From Thermotoga sp. (GTDB lineage: Bacteria; Thermotogota; Thermotogae; Mesoaciditogales; Mesoaciditogaceae), in contig DYLQ01000001.1 in the NCBI GenBank assembly GCA_020722015.1, positions 1 through 64,000 on the forward strand: a stretch of DNA of 64,000 nt, read 5' to 3'. Shown here in pieces: positions 9,595 to 19,164 of this stretch (within the stretch, counting starts at the first letter, position 1; every line of letters begins with the position of its first letter). The notes below the pieces were generated by a model. It ran no database searches and was not told the DNA's origin. It saw nothing but the letters and a program-made list of their open reading frames with translations. The translations under genes and the position numbers were made by a program.

Positions 9595-10821
9595 TTATCG
9601 TGAAATAGACCCTTTGAGAATTTGCAGGAATTTTTCCAATCCGTTTTGCATGAATTCCGGAGGCATATGGCCTTTTGTGTAAAAATAATAATCGTCGAAC
9701 CCCCATTTCATCATATGAGCAATAGGCCCATCAAGGGTGATATCCGTTTTCCCACCGTAGAGGTAATTTGAAAGGATCATCGTCGCTTCTATGCCGCCTC
9801 TGTTCATGATGCAAAAAACTTCCGGATTGAACGGCAAAATATCTCCTTTTCCGCTTACATCCTTTGAAATGGCACTTGCGGCGATTTGCCCTTGCATAAC
9901 CGCTATATGACCCAATTTCGGCATTGAAATTGCGTTTATGTCTCCGACGACGAAGATGTTTTTGTATTGGGCATGTCTCATCGTGTCATCCGTCATGATA
10001 AAGCCTTTTTCATCGCCGATGGCGGAATTTTTAACCACGTCTGTACCTTTGTATTCCGGAATTACAACGGTCAGATCGCTTTCAAGTGTGCTGCCATCTG
10101 TAAATTCAACGTGATCCTTGTATATGCTTTTTATGATCTTAGACGTCAAAACGTTTATGTTTTGAGCCTTTATGATTGGTTCGAGTGCTTTGTGTACTTT
10201 GGGTCCAACATCTTCAAAGAAGATCTCACCCGGAGAAAAAACGGTTATAGTCGTTTTTGACCTTATTGCTTTCTGCCTCAACGCGTAGTCAAGCATGAAC
10301 ATCGCCTCTCCGACTGGACCTTCGCATGGAGCGGAAAGTTTTTTGACCGCAGGATGATCTGCCCACTCTGTTTTTGCGGCACCTATGACTATATTTCCAC
10401 CATTAAAATCGATCATTTTTTCATAAAGCTTCTGAGCGTGATCATCGTCACAAATTGAATATCCGTAATCTTTGAATCCATCGATTCCGTTGTAATTTTT
10501 GACAGCCCCGGTTGCCAAGACAAGGTAATCGTAGTTCATCTCTTCATTTTCCAGTACGATCTTATTTTGAGAAGGATCTATCGTTTTAACTTCGCCATTC
10601 ACGTATTTTCCGCCATTTCTCTCTACAACGTTTTTAAGCGGTATCTGGACTTTATTTACAGGCTTGCCAATGAAAGCCACTTCTGGCAAAGATGGTTTTT
10701 CGAGACTCGTGGTCCTTGAATCTATCAGGGTAATATCAACATTCGAAAGAGATTTTTTCAAAGAGTAAAAAGCGCTTAAACCACCGAACCCTCCACCAAC
10801 GATGATGATCTTTTTGTTCAT
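9595..10821 (-). CDS. Sulfide:quinone-oxidoreductase-like FAD flavoprotein
   Basis: Membrane-associated two-dinucleotide-fold flavoprotein of 408 residues. The FAD site is IIIVGGGFGGLSA at the N-terminus and the second FAD contact is VVGDINA (about 291-297). Three cysteines sit where sulfide:quinone oxidoreductases have their catalytic ones: C124 in YSICDDDHA, C166 in SAPCEGP and C337 in EVFCIMNRGG. Type-II NADH dehydrogenases lack this set, so sulfide is the better guess for the donor. The start at 10821 is preferred over an upstream in-frame ATG because AGGAGG lies between the two. It follows cydB and would pass electrons to the bd oxidase through quinone. Confidence 0.8.
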   Translation of the reverse strand: MNKKIIIVGGGFGGLSAFYSLKKSLSNVDITLIDSRTTSLEKPSLPEVAFIGKPVNKVQIPLKNVVERNGGKYVNGEVKTIDPSQNKIVLENEEMNYDYLVLATGAVKNYNGIDGFKDYGYSICDDDHAQKLYEKMIDFNGGNIVIGAAKTEWADHPAVKKLSAPCEGPVGEAMFMLDYALRQKAIRSKTTITVFSPGEIFFEDVGPKVHKALEPIIKAQNINVLTSKIIKSIYKDHVEFTDGSTLESDLTVVIPEYKGTDVVKNSAIGDEKGFIMTDDTMRHAQYKNIFVVGDINAISMPKLGHIAVMQGQIAASAISKDVSGKGDILPFNPEVFCIMNRGGIEATMILSNYLYGGKTDITLDGPIAHMMKWGFDDYYFYTKGHMPPEFMQNGLEKFLQILKGSISR

Positions 10822-10860
10822 AAGAATCGACCTCCTAAGATTCAAATTTTTTCGGTATAT

Positions 10861-11865
10861 TCATTCACCGTATTTCCCGGCCTTGCTTACCTTACCTCTG
10901 AAGTACTTCTTTATGTACAGATTGTAAGCAATTATGATGGGAATGAACATTCCGATGCCAATCAACATTGCGATCAAACTTTCGGTCGGAGAGGCAACAT
11001 CAACGGCTTTTATATTCGGCGGTACGATGTATGGGAAAATTTCAACAACTCCGGCGGCAAAAACATCAACGACCAATATCAACGTCCAAAGATATGGTAG
11101 TTTTGCTTTCTTTTTATAAGCATTTAAGATTATCATTACGATGGAAAAAGCCGCAAAAAGGTACAACACGGTCAATATGTATTCGTCAGGCCTCGAAAAC
11201 CAAAATTTCATCTCGGGAAGATTCAAAAAGTGTAACAAAATCAAGGCCGTTACGGTCAGTACCGTTGAAAGCACGGCAGATACGATAGTCCTTGAATAAT
11301 TCGATTTTTGAATTTCTCCGTCTGTTTTCATCGCCACATATGAGGCTCCCATCATCATGTATCCGAATAAAAACCCAATTGACAAAATAAATGAAAATGG
11401 TGTTAAAAAGCTCCATGGACTTCCGGCAAAGCCGTTCGGTCCTATTTTTATCCCACCAAATAGGCCTCCTACGGCAAAGCCTTGGCCAAAGATCGCTGCG
11501 AGGCTGCCGACTCCGAACAATATGTCCCAAAGCCTTTTATTTTGTGAGTGTTCTCTCAATTCTATCGATACAGCCCTGAAGATAAGGCCGAAGATGAGTA
11601 TCATTATGGGTATGTAAAGTGCATTTGCGCCTATGGCATAAACTGCCGGAAAAGCTCCGAACAGAATTCCTCCGGCCATGATAAGCCATGTTTCGTTCGC
11701 ATCCCAAAACGGACCGATTAAAGTGATAGCAGTCGATATATGATCCTCATTTTTGTCAAATAAAGTCCATACACCGACACCAAGATCCATTCCATCTAAT
11801 ACAGCGTAAAGCAAAAGTTCGAAAGCAAGGATTAAAAGCCACAAATCTGCAAGAAATTCATGCAT
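10861..11865 (-). CDS. cydB: Cytochrome bd oxidase subunit II
   Basis: Membrane subunit of the quinol oxidase that reduces oxygen to water; 334 residues with about eight to nine hydrophobic helices. The N-terminal helix AFELLLYAVLDGMDLGVGVW and the following FWDANETWLIMAGGILFGAFP are the hallmark of CydB. It overlaps the end of cydA by 8 bp and is followed after 39 bp by the sulfide:quinone-oxidoreductase-like gene. No small CydX-like reading frame stands out between the genes. The assignment is secure from the motifs and the partner gene. Confidence 0.95.
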   Translation of the reverse strand: MHEFLADLWLLILAFELLLYAVLDGMDLGVGVWTLFDKNEDHISTAITLIGPFWDANETWLIMAGGILFGAFPAVYAIGANALYIPIMILIFGLIFRAVSIELREHSQNKRLWDILFGVGSLAAIFGQGFAVGGLFGGIKIGPNGFAGSPWSFLTPFSFILSIGFLFGYMMMGASYVAMKTDGEIQKSNYSRTIVSAVLSTVLTVTALILLHFLNLPEMKFWFSRPDEYILTVLYLFAAFSIVMIILNAYKKKAKLPYLWTLILVVDVFAAGVVEIFPYIVPPNIKAVDVASPTESLIAMLIGIGMFIPIIIAYNLYIKKYFRGKVSKAGKYGE

Positions 11866-13246
11866 TTTTGTCCGCCCCCTTTGAATGCTTTACCCAATCA
11901 GGCAATGGACTTTTGAAGTCCGGACCAGCTTTTATTATCTTGCGTGTGAAGAACACAAAAAGTACAAAAAGCAAAATATACGTTGCTATGAAAGCGCTAA
12001 GTGTGATCAACACCTGTTCCGTTGTTAAATTCGAAACGCCTTGTGAAGTTCTCATTATGCCGTAAATTACCCAAGGTTGTCTTCCAACTTCACGCGTTAT
12101 CCAGCCGAGTTCTGTTGCTATAAAGCCGAGAGGAAAGCCCCAATACCATATCTTCCAAAACCATTTATGTCTCGATGTATCTTCATATTTGAGATGTCCT
12201 CTAAACCAGTACCAAAGTGCCCATAGCATCATAAAAACCATCACGAAACCTATCAACACCATCAGCCTGAACGAATAAAACGGCAAAATTATAGGTCCTC
12301 TGTCGTCAGGTGCGAAACTCTTAAGTCCTTTCACCTGTGCCGTAAAAGAGCCGGCATCGAGAAAACTCATAAGGCCTGGAATCGGTGCATTTATGACGAA
12401 TGAATTTGCTTCAGCCTTTCTGTCAGGTATGGCTATAAGATGCCATGTCGCGCCGATGCCAATAGGATTTGTATTCCAATGCGATTCCATCGCGGCCAAT
12501 GTTGCCGGCTGGTATTTTCCGACTAATTTTCCGGAAAGATCTCCGAGATAAACCTGGATGGGTGTTGCAAAGATGGCGATTATGAGCGATATCTTGAAGA
12601 TCTTCAGGAAAAATTCGGTATTTTGTTTTTTAAGTATGTAATAAGCGCTTATTCCAGCCACAAAGAAGATTGTCGTTTCTATACATGCAATCCACATATG
12701 CCAAAAAGAGATCATAGCAAATGGATTTAAGATGGCTTCCAAATAATTTACGGATGAAACAGAGCCATTCACGATCTTTACACCTGTCGGTGTTTGCATC
12801 CATGAATTGGCGTCCATTATCCACCATGCTGAAAGAGATGCTCCGAAAGCCACCATTATGGTTGAAACGAGATGGGCCTTTGGAGAGACTCTGTTCCATC
12901 CGAAGATGAATATGGCCAAAAAGGCCGCTTCAAGTGCGAAGGCCATTGATCCTTCAAAACCCAAAATATTCCCGAAGAATCCTCCTGCGACACTTGAAAA
13001 GCCGGCCCAGTTCGTGCCGAACTCAAATTCAAGCACGAGTCCGCTCGCGACACCGATGCCGAAAGTCAAAAGAAAGATCTTCGACCAAAACCTTTCGTGT
13101 CTGTAATAAACTTCATTTTTTGTGCTTAACCATGCCACTTCCAATATCACCATCATGAAACTCAGGCCGATGCTGAGAAGTGGCCACAACATGTGAAAAG
13201 CTGTGGTTACGGCAAATTGGATTCTCGACAAAAACAACGGATCCAT
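11858..13246 (-). CDS. cydA: Cytochrome bd oxidase subunit I
   Basis: Haem-binding subunit of the bd quinol:oxygen oxidoreductase, about 462 residues. Visible features are the haem-ligand histidine in FAVTTAFHMLWPLLSIG near the N-terminus, the quinol-site motif GRQPW in TREVGRQPWVIYG, and about nine transmembrane helices. The periplasmic Q-loop between helices six and seven is short, as in the Q-loop-short or cyanide-insensitive types. I take the ATG at 13246 because GAGGTGA lies six bases upstream; a GTG three codons earlier would sit inside the ribosome site. First gene of the cyd unit, divergent from the DUF2156 gene. Confidence 0.95.
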   Translation of the reverse strand: MDPLFLSRIQFAVTTAFHMLWPLLSIGLSFMMVILEVAWLSTKNEVYYRHERFWSKIFLLTFGIGVASGLVLEFEFGTNWAGFSSVAGGFFGNILGFEGSMAFALEAAFLAIFIFGWNRVSPKAHLVSTIMVAFGASLSAWWIMDANSWMQTPTGVKIVNGSVSSVNYLEAILNPFAMISFWHMWIACIETTIFFVAGISAYYILKKQNTEFFLKIFKISLIIAIFATPIQVYLGDLSGKLVGKYQPATLAAMESHWNTNPIGIGATWHLIAIPDRKAEANSFVINAPIPGLMSFLDAGSFTAQVKGLKSFAPDDRGPIILPFYSFRLMVLIGFVMVFMMLWALWYWFRGHLKYEDTSRHKWFWKIWYWGFPLGFIATELGWITREVGRQPWVIYGIMRTSQGVSNLTTEQVLITLSAFIATYILLFVLFVFFTRKIIKAGPDFKSPLPDWVKHSKGADKNA

Positions 13247-13260
13247 TTCACTCACCTCGT

Positions 13261-13269
13261 TGGTATAAT
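13261..13269 (+). promoter_or_regulatory. Extended -10 promoter of the DUF2156 gene
   Basis: TGgTATAAT on the plus strand, about 50 bases before the ATG at 13319. No good -35 box is present, as expected for an extended -10 type. Confidence 0.5.
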
Positions 13270-13295
13270 TTAGTTGAAATTGATTCTTATTTTAA

Positions 13296-13304
13296 ATTAT
13301 ATCA
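13296..13304 (-). promoter_or_regulatory. Extended -10 promoter of the cyd operon
   Basis: TGaTATAAT on the minus strand (TATAAT at 13296-13301), about 50 bases upstream of the cydA ATG. It faces and overlaps the transcript start region of the divergent DUF2156 promoter, so the two transcription units probably interfere with or co-regulate one another. Confidence 0.5.
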
Positions 13305-13318
13305 TAGGAGATGAAAAT

Positions 13319-14206
13319 ATGTATCCAAAATTTCCTGATTTTGAAGATATAACGATCGAAAATAGAGAATATTTGGCCGAAAATATTTGGAATTACCAGC
13401 CTGAAAATTCAGAGTTGACTTTTACCAACCTATTCATATGGAAGGATCATTTCAATCTCAAGTGGTCTACGTTAAATGGAATTCCGATATTTTTGGCAAC
13501 AAAGGGTGAACCATACTTTTTTGAGCCTGCGGGATTTTTAAACATCGATGATGTGAAAAAAATCACCTTTTGGTTGAAGGATAATTACGGTTCAAAGGTT
13601 ATTTTTTCAAGGATCAGCAATCAGTTTTCATCCCATCTTGACGATAATTTCGTCATAACACCGCAAAGGGAACATTTCGATTACGTCTATAAGGCAAAAG
13701 ATCTGATCGAGCTTAGTGGAAGAAAATATCATTCAAAGAGAAACCACTTGTCAAATTTCTTTAAAAATTACACTTATGAATACAAAGAAATGACAATTGA
13801 TTATTCAAAGTCATCGGTAGAATTGGCACAAAAGTGGTGTCAAGACAAAAGATGTAAAGATGATATGGATCTTCTGGACGAATTCGAAGCGGCCAAATTA
13901 TCTCTTGAAAATTTTGATGCTCTCAGACTCAAAGGTGGCGTATTGCTGATAAATGGGCAAATAGAAGCCTTCACGATCGCGGAAATGTTAAATGATCATA
14001 CGATGGTCATTCATATGGAAAAAGCAAATAAAACCTTTGATGGCATTTACACAGCTATAAACAACCTTTTTTGCAAACATAACCTTCAGCCAGATATGTT
14101 TGTCAACAGGGAACAAGATCTTGGTGATGAAGGGTTGAGAAAGGCGAAGCTCTCCTATTTTCCAGATCATATGGTCGAAAAATTCGCCGTTTCTCTCAAA
14201 GATTGA
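13319..14206 (+). CDS. DUF2156 (LPG synthase C-terminal-like, GNAT fold) protein
   Basis: A 295-residue cytosolic protein of the DUF2156 family, related to the aminoacyl-transfer domain of lysyl-phosphatidylglycerol synthase. The conserved start FPDFEDITIENREYLAEN, the FTNLFIWKDHF segment, the SGRKYHSKRNHLSNFFKNY stretch and the end MFVNREQDLGDEGLRKAKLSY are typical. The reaction of the stand-alone family is not established. The start at 13319 is chosen for its ribosome site (TAGGAGATGAAAAT); an in-frame ATG 45 bp upstream has none. It is divergent from the cyd operon and convergent with the YcdB-type gene. Confidence 0.82.
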   Translation: MYPKFPDFEDITIENREYLAENIWNYQPENSELTFTNLFIWKDHFNLKWSTLNGIPIFLATKGEPYFFEPAGFLNIDDVKKITFWLKDNYGSKVIFSRISNQFSSHLDDNFVITPQREHFDYVYKAKDLIELSGRKYHSKRNHLSNFFKNYTYEYKEMTIDYSKSSVELAQKWCQDKRCKDDMDLLDEFEAAKLSLENFDALRLKGGVLLINGQIEAFTIAEMLNDHTMVIHMEKANKTFDGIYTAINNLFCKHNLQPDMFVNREQDLGDEGLRKAKLSYFPDHMVEKFAVSLKD

Positions 14207-14237
14207 AATCGTTTGAACCGCGTTCTAAAATTCTTTT

Positions 14238-16274
14238 TCACCGTTGAACGTTTGACAATTCAATTGCCTTTATCATGGCCAACGCCGCTTCCAGACGAGT
14301 TACATATGTTGATGAAGAATCAGGCACTATTCCAAGTTTTTCGGCAAGTGTTTGATAACCGTAAATTTGAGCGGCAACTTTGAGACCTAAAAACCTTACC
14401 ATTATCTCTGAAAGTGTGGCTTTATCGAGAAAATCTTCCGGTTTAATCGTGGATGGTATAAGATCATCGTATTTTGCGGTGTTCATTATCTGTTTTGATG
14501 AAAGCGAATCGGCGTAATATGCACCGTTTTTTACGGCCAGAAGATTTCTCAGAAAATCCAGAACCGTTATCTTTTGATATGGCATGAAAAGGTCTCTGTA
14601 TTCCCCGAAAAGGCCGGCCTGACCGAGATAAGACAAATCTGTGGCATATCCGGTTGAACCGACATCCATGAAGTGATAAGCTCTGGAATTTTGATCGATT
14701 GGCTTACCATCCCAGTTCATAGGTTCTCCCGTCTTTGCGTTCAAAAGATTTGATACCAACGTATTTCTTATCACAGGCAGATAAACGAGTTTTATCGTGG
14801 ATGTTGAATTATTTTGATTGTCCACCTTTATATAATCAAGCACTAACGGTCTGTAATCCAAAAAGATCTCTTTGGCTGTCATCAAAGGTATGATTCCTTC
14901 TTTGCTTTCAAAGGCAATTTCAGACCAATCAGAACCGTAACTTGTTACCATTCCAAAATCGCTTACCGTTATTTCAATGTTGTTTGCCGGAAACGGTATA
15001 CCGTTTACAATTCTGTTGTATACGAAGTTGTATGAACCTTGCGGTTTGTACCCGGCTTGAGGATTCAATTTGGTTTGAGAGAAATACTCGGGCTGGGCTT
15101 TTTTAAGAAATGCTTGCGCTATCTCTTGGGCTTCATTTTCATTTAAACGCGTGGCTTTCGGACTTGGATTTTGGTAGTTTACGTAAAGACGATCGACAGA
15201 GCCGTTTATCGCATCTATTCCGGCAGATACCGATGTTATCGTGCCCGTTATGGTTGCCCGTGCCTCATTTTGATTCCACCAATAGAGATTCCATACGATT
15301 CTCGTATCATTCGGATTATATGAAAGATTTGCGCTTGTCAATTCTAAATCAGACGGAATTTCAATGACCTTCTTGAGATTATCTATCGCCGTTTTTTCAT
15401 CTATGAACTTGTAATTTTCCCCTGTAATCTGATTTCGATTTTTGCCCGTAGGTGCTTTGAAGCCGCCATTTACGACATCCGAAAAATAACCCCAATTTAG
15501 CCATTGACCTTTTTCAAGTTTAACCGGTTTCCCTGTAACTGCATCTATGGCGCCGTTTGCCTGATCGGAGAGATTATATGCGAGAATCGCGGTTGAATCG
15601 TAAGTGGATTGCAACGGATAATACTCAAGCGTTAAAAGATTGTTCGACAAAAATGCGGATTTTGCCTGTTGCGGATTAAGCACATCGGATGGATATGGGA
15701 AGTTCTGATCGGTCCAATTCATTTGATAACCGATTATTCTTCCGGTCTGAGCATCGACGGAAATTTGGATTCCGTCGTTTAAGAATGGTATACCATTTAC
15801 AACTCTTTCCCATTCGAAAACGTAAGATTGAGGAAGATTCAAAGGGACTATTTGATCGGAATTATTCAGATGGATGAGCTCTTTAACCTTGTTTGCGTCT
15901 ATTCTGTTAAGAAAATCTTCTGCTATCTTTCTTGCCTGATTTCTTGAAATTTTGGGAAGTACGTACTTTGGCTGATTTTGAGATTGACTCCAATAATTCA
16001 TACTTTCTATGTTGCCGTCAGACGCGTTGATTGTGATGTTCATACTTCCGCTTTCGCCATTTATCTGTGGCATAGACCATGATAAATTCCAATCCTGATG
16101 ATCGTCGTAAGTGTTGTAATTGAAAGAAAAGTTGGTAAAGCTTGCCGGAACATCGAAATAAGTTTTTGCGATCTTTATTGCCGATTGCAAAGTTATCTTT
16201 GGTGAATTTACATTTGCGCCAAAAAACATCACTGGCAAAATCAAGATCAAAAAAACAAAAAGATATTTTTTCAA
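14238..16274 (-). CDS. Secreted YcdB/YcdC (PepSY-like) repeat protein with SLH-like end
   Basis: Large exported protein of about 678 residues with no known activity. A signal peptide (KKYLFVFLILILPVMFFGA) follows a TTG start at 16274, placed by the upstream GAAGTGAT; an earlier ATG 102 bp upstream would put 34 residues before the signal peptide. Two YcdB-type units can be seen, each with a QEIAQAFLKK-like helix and a YNFVYNRIVNGIPF-like strand (FEWERVVNGIPFLNDGIQI in the first, FVYNRIVNGIPFPANNIEI in the second). The last ~110 residues look like S-layer-homology repeats (YVTRLEAALAMIKAIE), which could anchor it to the cell wall or outer sheath. Single gene with its own promoter. Confidence 0.8.
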   Translation of the reverse strand: MKKYLFVFLILILPVMFFGANVNSPKITLQSAIKIAKTYFDVPASFTNFSFNYNTYDDHQDWNLSWSMPQINGESGSMNITINASDGNIESMNYWSQSQNQPKYVLPKISRNQARKIAEDFLNRIDANKVKELIHLNNSDQIVPLNLPQSYVFEWERVVNGIPFLNDGIQISVDAQTGRIIGYQMNWTDQNFPYPSDVLNPQQAKSAFLSNNLLTLEYYPLQSTYDSTAILAYNLSDQANGAIDAVTGKPVKLEKGQWLNWGYFSDVVNGGFKAPTGKNRNQITGENYKFIDEKTAIDNLKKVIEIPSDLELTSANLSYNPNDTRIVWNLYWWNQNEARATITGTITSVSAGIDAINGSVDRLYVNYQNPSPKATRLNENEAQEIAQAFLKKAQPEYFSQTKLNPQAGYKPQGSYNFVYNRIVNGIPFPANNIEITVSDFGMVTSYGSDWSEIAFESKEGIIPLMTAKEIFLDYRPLVLDYIKVDNQNNSTSTIKLVYLPVIRNTLVSNLLNAKTGEPMNWDGKPIDQNSRAYHFMDVGSTGYATDLSYLGQAGLFGEYRDLFMPYQKITVLDFLRNLLAVKNGAYYADSLSSKQIMNTAKYDDLIPSTIKPEDFLDKATLSEIMVRFLGLKVAAQIYGYQTLAEKLGIVPDSSSTYVTRLEAALAMIKAIELSNVQR

Positions 16275-16341
16275 AACGATCACTTCTTTTCTAAGAAAGT
16301 TCACATGCTTATGAAACGATCGATCATCTTGCACAGTCTGA

Positions 16342-16350
16342 ATTATACCA
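16342..16350 (-). promoter_or_regulatory. Extended -10 promoter of the YcdB-type gene
   Basis: TGgTATAAT on the minus strand in the gap after trpG, about 68 bases before the TTG start. A weak TTTTCA lies roughly 16 bp upstream. It suggests the YcdB-type gene is expressed apart from the trp operon. Confidence 0.45.
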
Positions 16351-16381
16351 CCTAAATTGAAAATGAAAAAGACCACATCTT

Positions 16382-16936
16382 TTAAATGAAGTTTTCTATC
16401 ATCTGCTTTCCGTATTCTGTCATTATTGACTCCGGATGAAATTGAAGACCATAAATTGGATATTCCACATGACGTATACCCATAACAAGGCCGTCGGCTG
16501 TTTGAGCCGTTATGACAAGCGATTTTGGGATTGACGATCTTTCGATGATTAAGGAATGATATCTCATGGCCACAAATGGATTTTTCAGATTTTCGAAGAT
16601 GTAACGATCTTCATGAATTATCTTTGATGTCTTCCCATGTTTTATCTCCGGGGCATGCGTTATTCTGCAACCATAAGCGTATCCTATCGCCTGATGACCA
16701 AGGCATATGCCCAGAATAGGGATATCTTTTATCTCTTTAATGAGTTCTACGCATATTCCAGCATTCTCAGGCCTGCCGGGTCCTGGAGATATGACTATTT
16801 TATCTGGTTTCATTTCTTTTATCTGATCAACTGTTATCTTATCATTTCTAACAACTTTCACATTTTTTTCGATTTCTCCTATGTATTGATACAAATTATA
16901 GGTGAAAGAATCGTAATTGTCTATTAAAAGTATCAT
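16382..16936 (-). CDS. trpG: Anthranilate synthase glutamine amidotransferase (component II)
   Basis: Supplies ammonia from glutamine to TrpE for anthranilate synthesis; 184 residues. Class-I amidotransferase marks are the nucleophile elbow ILGICLGHQAIGYAYG (Cys near residue 78), the oxyanion segment VISPGPGRPENAG and the His-Glu pair in LQFHPESIMTEYG. Its ATG abuts the TAA of trpE (TAAATG), so translation is coupled. It is the last gene of the trp operon. The same protein may also serve as PabA for folate synthesis, as in other bacteria with a single copy. Confidence 0.95.
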   Translation of the reverse strand: MILLIDNYDSFTYNLYQYIGEIEKNVKVVRNDKITVDQIKEMKPDKIVISPGPGRPENAGICVELIKEIKDIPILGICLGHQAIGYAYGCRITHAPEIKHGKTSKIIHEDRYIFENLKNPFVAMRYHSLIIERSSIPKSLVITAQTADGLVMGIRHVEYPIYGLQFHPESIMTEYGKQMIENFI

Positions 16937-18364
16937 TTAAATCGCCTCTTCAAGTGCTTTCAATTTGTTCAACGTTTCGACATATTCCGAATGAGGATCG
17001 GAATCATAAACTATTCCTGCTCCTGCTTGAATGTAAGCTTTTTTGTCTTTGAAAAGTATCGTTCTTATGGCTATACACACATCCATATTTCCGTTGTAAG
17101 AAAAATAACCGATTGCACCGGAATAAAAAGATCTTCTGATATTTTCGAGTTCATCTATTATCTCCATTGCCCTTACTTTTGGAGCACCAGAGACAGTTCC
17201 TGCCGGAAGACATGAAATCAAGGCATCAAATGGGTCAAGATCTTCCCTTAGTTTTCCACTCACCTGTGAAACCATATGCATGACGTGAGAGTAAAAATCA
17301 ACCTCCATGAATCTTTCCATTTTAACCGTTCCAAATTCGCTGATTTTGCCTATGTCATTTCTTCCGAGATCGACAAGCATGAGATGCTCGGCACGCTCTT
17401 TTTCGTCTTTTATGAGTTCTTCTTTGAGTTTTGAATCTTCCAATTCATTTTTCCCCCTTGGTCTCGTTCCGGCTATCGGATTTGTCGTGACTTTGTCTCC
17501 GAAAACATTCACAAGGCTTTCGGGAGAAGAACCTGCGATTTGAAAATCCCCGAAATCTATGTAAAACAGGTATGGAGATGGGTTAAGAGATCTCAGCCTT
17601 CTGTAAACGTCAAAAGAATTGAATTGACCTTCGATCTCGAGCCTTTGCGATAGAACAACCTGAAATATGTCTCCGTTTTTAATGTAATCTTTGGCTTTAT
17701 TTATCATCGAACAGAACTGATCTTCTGTGAAATTGGAGGTGAAATGTTTCCCATCGTGGATGTCTGGAAGTTCATGGATCATGTGCGATTTAAGCAATGT
17801 AGACGATAAAGTCTTGATCTCTTCAACACTGTCATCGTATTCGTCGTTTTCAAAGATATTTTTAACGATGAATACCTTATGATTAAGATGATCGTAGCAG
17901 ATGAATTTTTTGTAGAACATAAGGTATGCTTCGGGAATTTTCAACTCGTCATCGTTTTTATCCGGTAAGATTTCGTACTGACGTATCACGTCGTACCCAA
18001 CGTACCCAACGGCGCCTCCGGTGAATGGGATTTTCATGTTAATCGGATCGTACTTGAGATTAAGCTTATCTTTAACGACATCTAAGACTTTACCGTTTTC
18101 GTTGATCCTTGAAGACCCAGTTTCTATTGATATTTCATGCGAATAACTGCTTATCTTCATATATGGATCCGATCCGATAAAGGAATACCTTCCCGTTCCT
18201 TTTTCATATTCGGCGCTTTCAAGCAAAAATTTATTTTTTCCTGATAGACTGTAAAAAATGCTGATTGGCGTTATTTCATCGCCATTTAGTTCAAGGAAGA
18301 ATGGAAAGACTTTTCCACTTTTTTTGTATTTCTCAAAGTTTTCCTTGGATAAATTGAATTTCAT
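16937..18364 (-). CDS. trpE: Anthranilate synthase component I
   Basis: Converts chorismate and ammonia to anthranilate, the first step of tryptophan synthesis; 475 residues. The tryptophan feedback site is shown by [18 protein letters not shown] (about 46-63). The chorismate-binding domain has [42 protein letters not shown] and the C-terminal [15 protein letters not shown]. The start overlaps trpA by 4 bp. Here trpE and trpG lie at the 3' end of the operon rather than the usual 5' end, so they are farthest from the attenuator. Confidence 0.95.
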   Translation of the reverse strand: MKFNLSKENFEKYKKSGKVFPFFLELNGDEITPISIFYSLSGKNKFLLESAEYEKGTGRYSFIGSDPYMKISSYSHEISIETGSSRINENGKVLDVVKDKLNLKYDPINMKIPFTGGAVGYVGYDVIRQYEILPDKNDDELKIPEAYLMFYKKFICYDHLNHKVFIVKNIFENDEYDDSVEEIKTLSSTLLKSHMIHELPDIHDGKHFTSNFTEDQFCSMINKAKDYIKNGDIFQVVLSQRLEIEGQFNSFDVYRRLRSLNPSPYLFYIDFGDFQIAGSSPESLVNVFGDKVTTNPIAGTRPRGKNELEDSKLKEELIKDEKERAEHLMLVDLGRNDIGKISEFGTVKMERFMEVDFYSHVMHMVSQVSGKLREDLDPFDALISCLPAGTVSGAPKVRAMEIIDELENIRRSFYSGAIGYFSYNGNMDVCIAIRTILFKDKKAYIQAGAGIVYDSDPHSEYVETLNKLKALEEAI

Positions 18365-19164
18365 ATTTTCACCTCTGAAAGACCACTTTTCAAGTCAGAG
18401 ACAAATTTCTTAAGATTTTCAAGCATTTCACTGTTATCATCGTATTTCGATATCACGTTGATTATGGCACTGCCAACTATAACACCATCACAGTAATCTT
18501 TCACTTCTCTTATCATGGCCGCATTCGATATGCCAAAGCCAATGGCACGCGGTATGTTTGTAAAGCTCGCAACGGAATCCATGTAAGATTTGAGATCCGT
18601 ACCTATTTTTTCTCTTGCACCGGTTACTCCATTGATGGAGACGCAATAGACAAATCCATCCGCATTCTTGACGATGTCACGTACCCTTTCTCGAGATGTC
18701 GGTGCCACAAGTGGTATCAAAATGATGTCTTTTTTTCTCATCATCTCGGATATTTCATTCCTTTCTTCCATGGGAAGATCGGGTATTATAATCCCATCTA
18801 TTCCCGATCTTTTTGATTCTTCAAGGAATTCATCCATCCCATACTTGAAAATCGAATTGTAGTAAACAAGAAAAACAAGAGGTATTTCACTGTACTTTCT
18901 TATTTCCTTGACCATGTCCATTATGATGGGAATTTTAATTCCATTTTTTAAAGCCCTAATCGAAGAAGATTGAATCGTCGGGCCATCTGCCAGTGGATCC
19001 GAGTAAGGTATGCCAATCTCTACTATATCTGTGCCGGCTTCTTCCATACCATCGATGATCTTCACGGTAGTTTCGGCATCTGGATCGCCAGCCGTTACGA
19101 AAGTTATGAGTGCTTTTTGCTGATTTGATTTCAAATGTGAGAATTTCTCGTTTATTCTGTTCAT
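18361..19164 (-). CDS. trpA: Tryptophan synthase alpha subunit
   Basis: Cleaves indole-3-glycerol phosphate to indole and glyceraldehyde 3-phosphate, passing indole to TrpB; 267 residues, TIM barrel. The catalytic Glu is in [20 protein letters not shown] (about 45-64), the catalytic Asp in [14 protein letters not shown], and the phosphate loop in the GFGISN region near residue 213. It overlaps trpB by 4 bp upstream and trpE by 4 bp downstream. Confidence 0.96.
   Translation of the reverse strand: MNRINEKFSHLKSNQQKALITFVTAGDPDAETTVKIIDGMEEAGTDIVEIGIPYSDPLADGPTIQSSSIRALKNGIKIPIIMDMVKEIRKYSEIPLVFLVYYNSIFKYGMDEFLEESKRSGIDGIIIPDLPMEERNEISEMMRKKDIILIPLVAPTSRERVRDIVKNADGFVYCVSINGVTGAREKIGTDLKSYMDSVASFTNIPRAIGFGISNAAMIREVKDYCDGVIVGSAIINVISKYDDNSEMLENLKKFVSDLKSGLSEVKI

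Noticed and set aside
14207..14237. Small GAAC/GTTC stem between the convergent DUF2156 and YcdB-type genes
   Set aside because: Only four base pairs; too weak to call a terminator.
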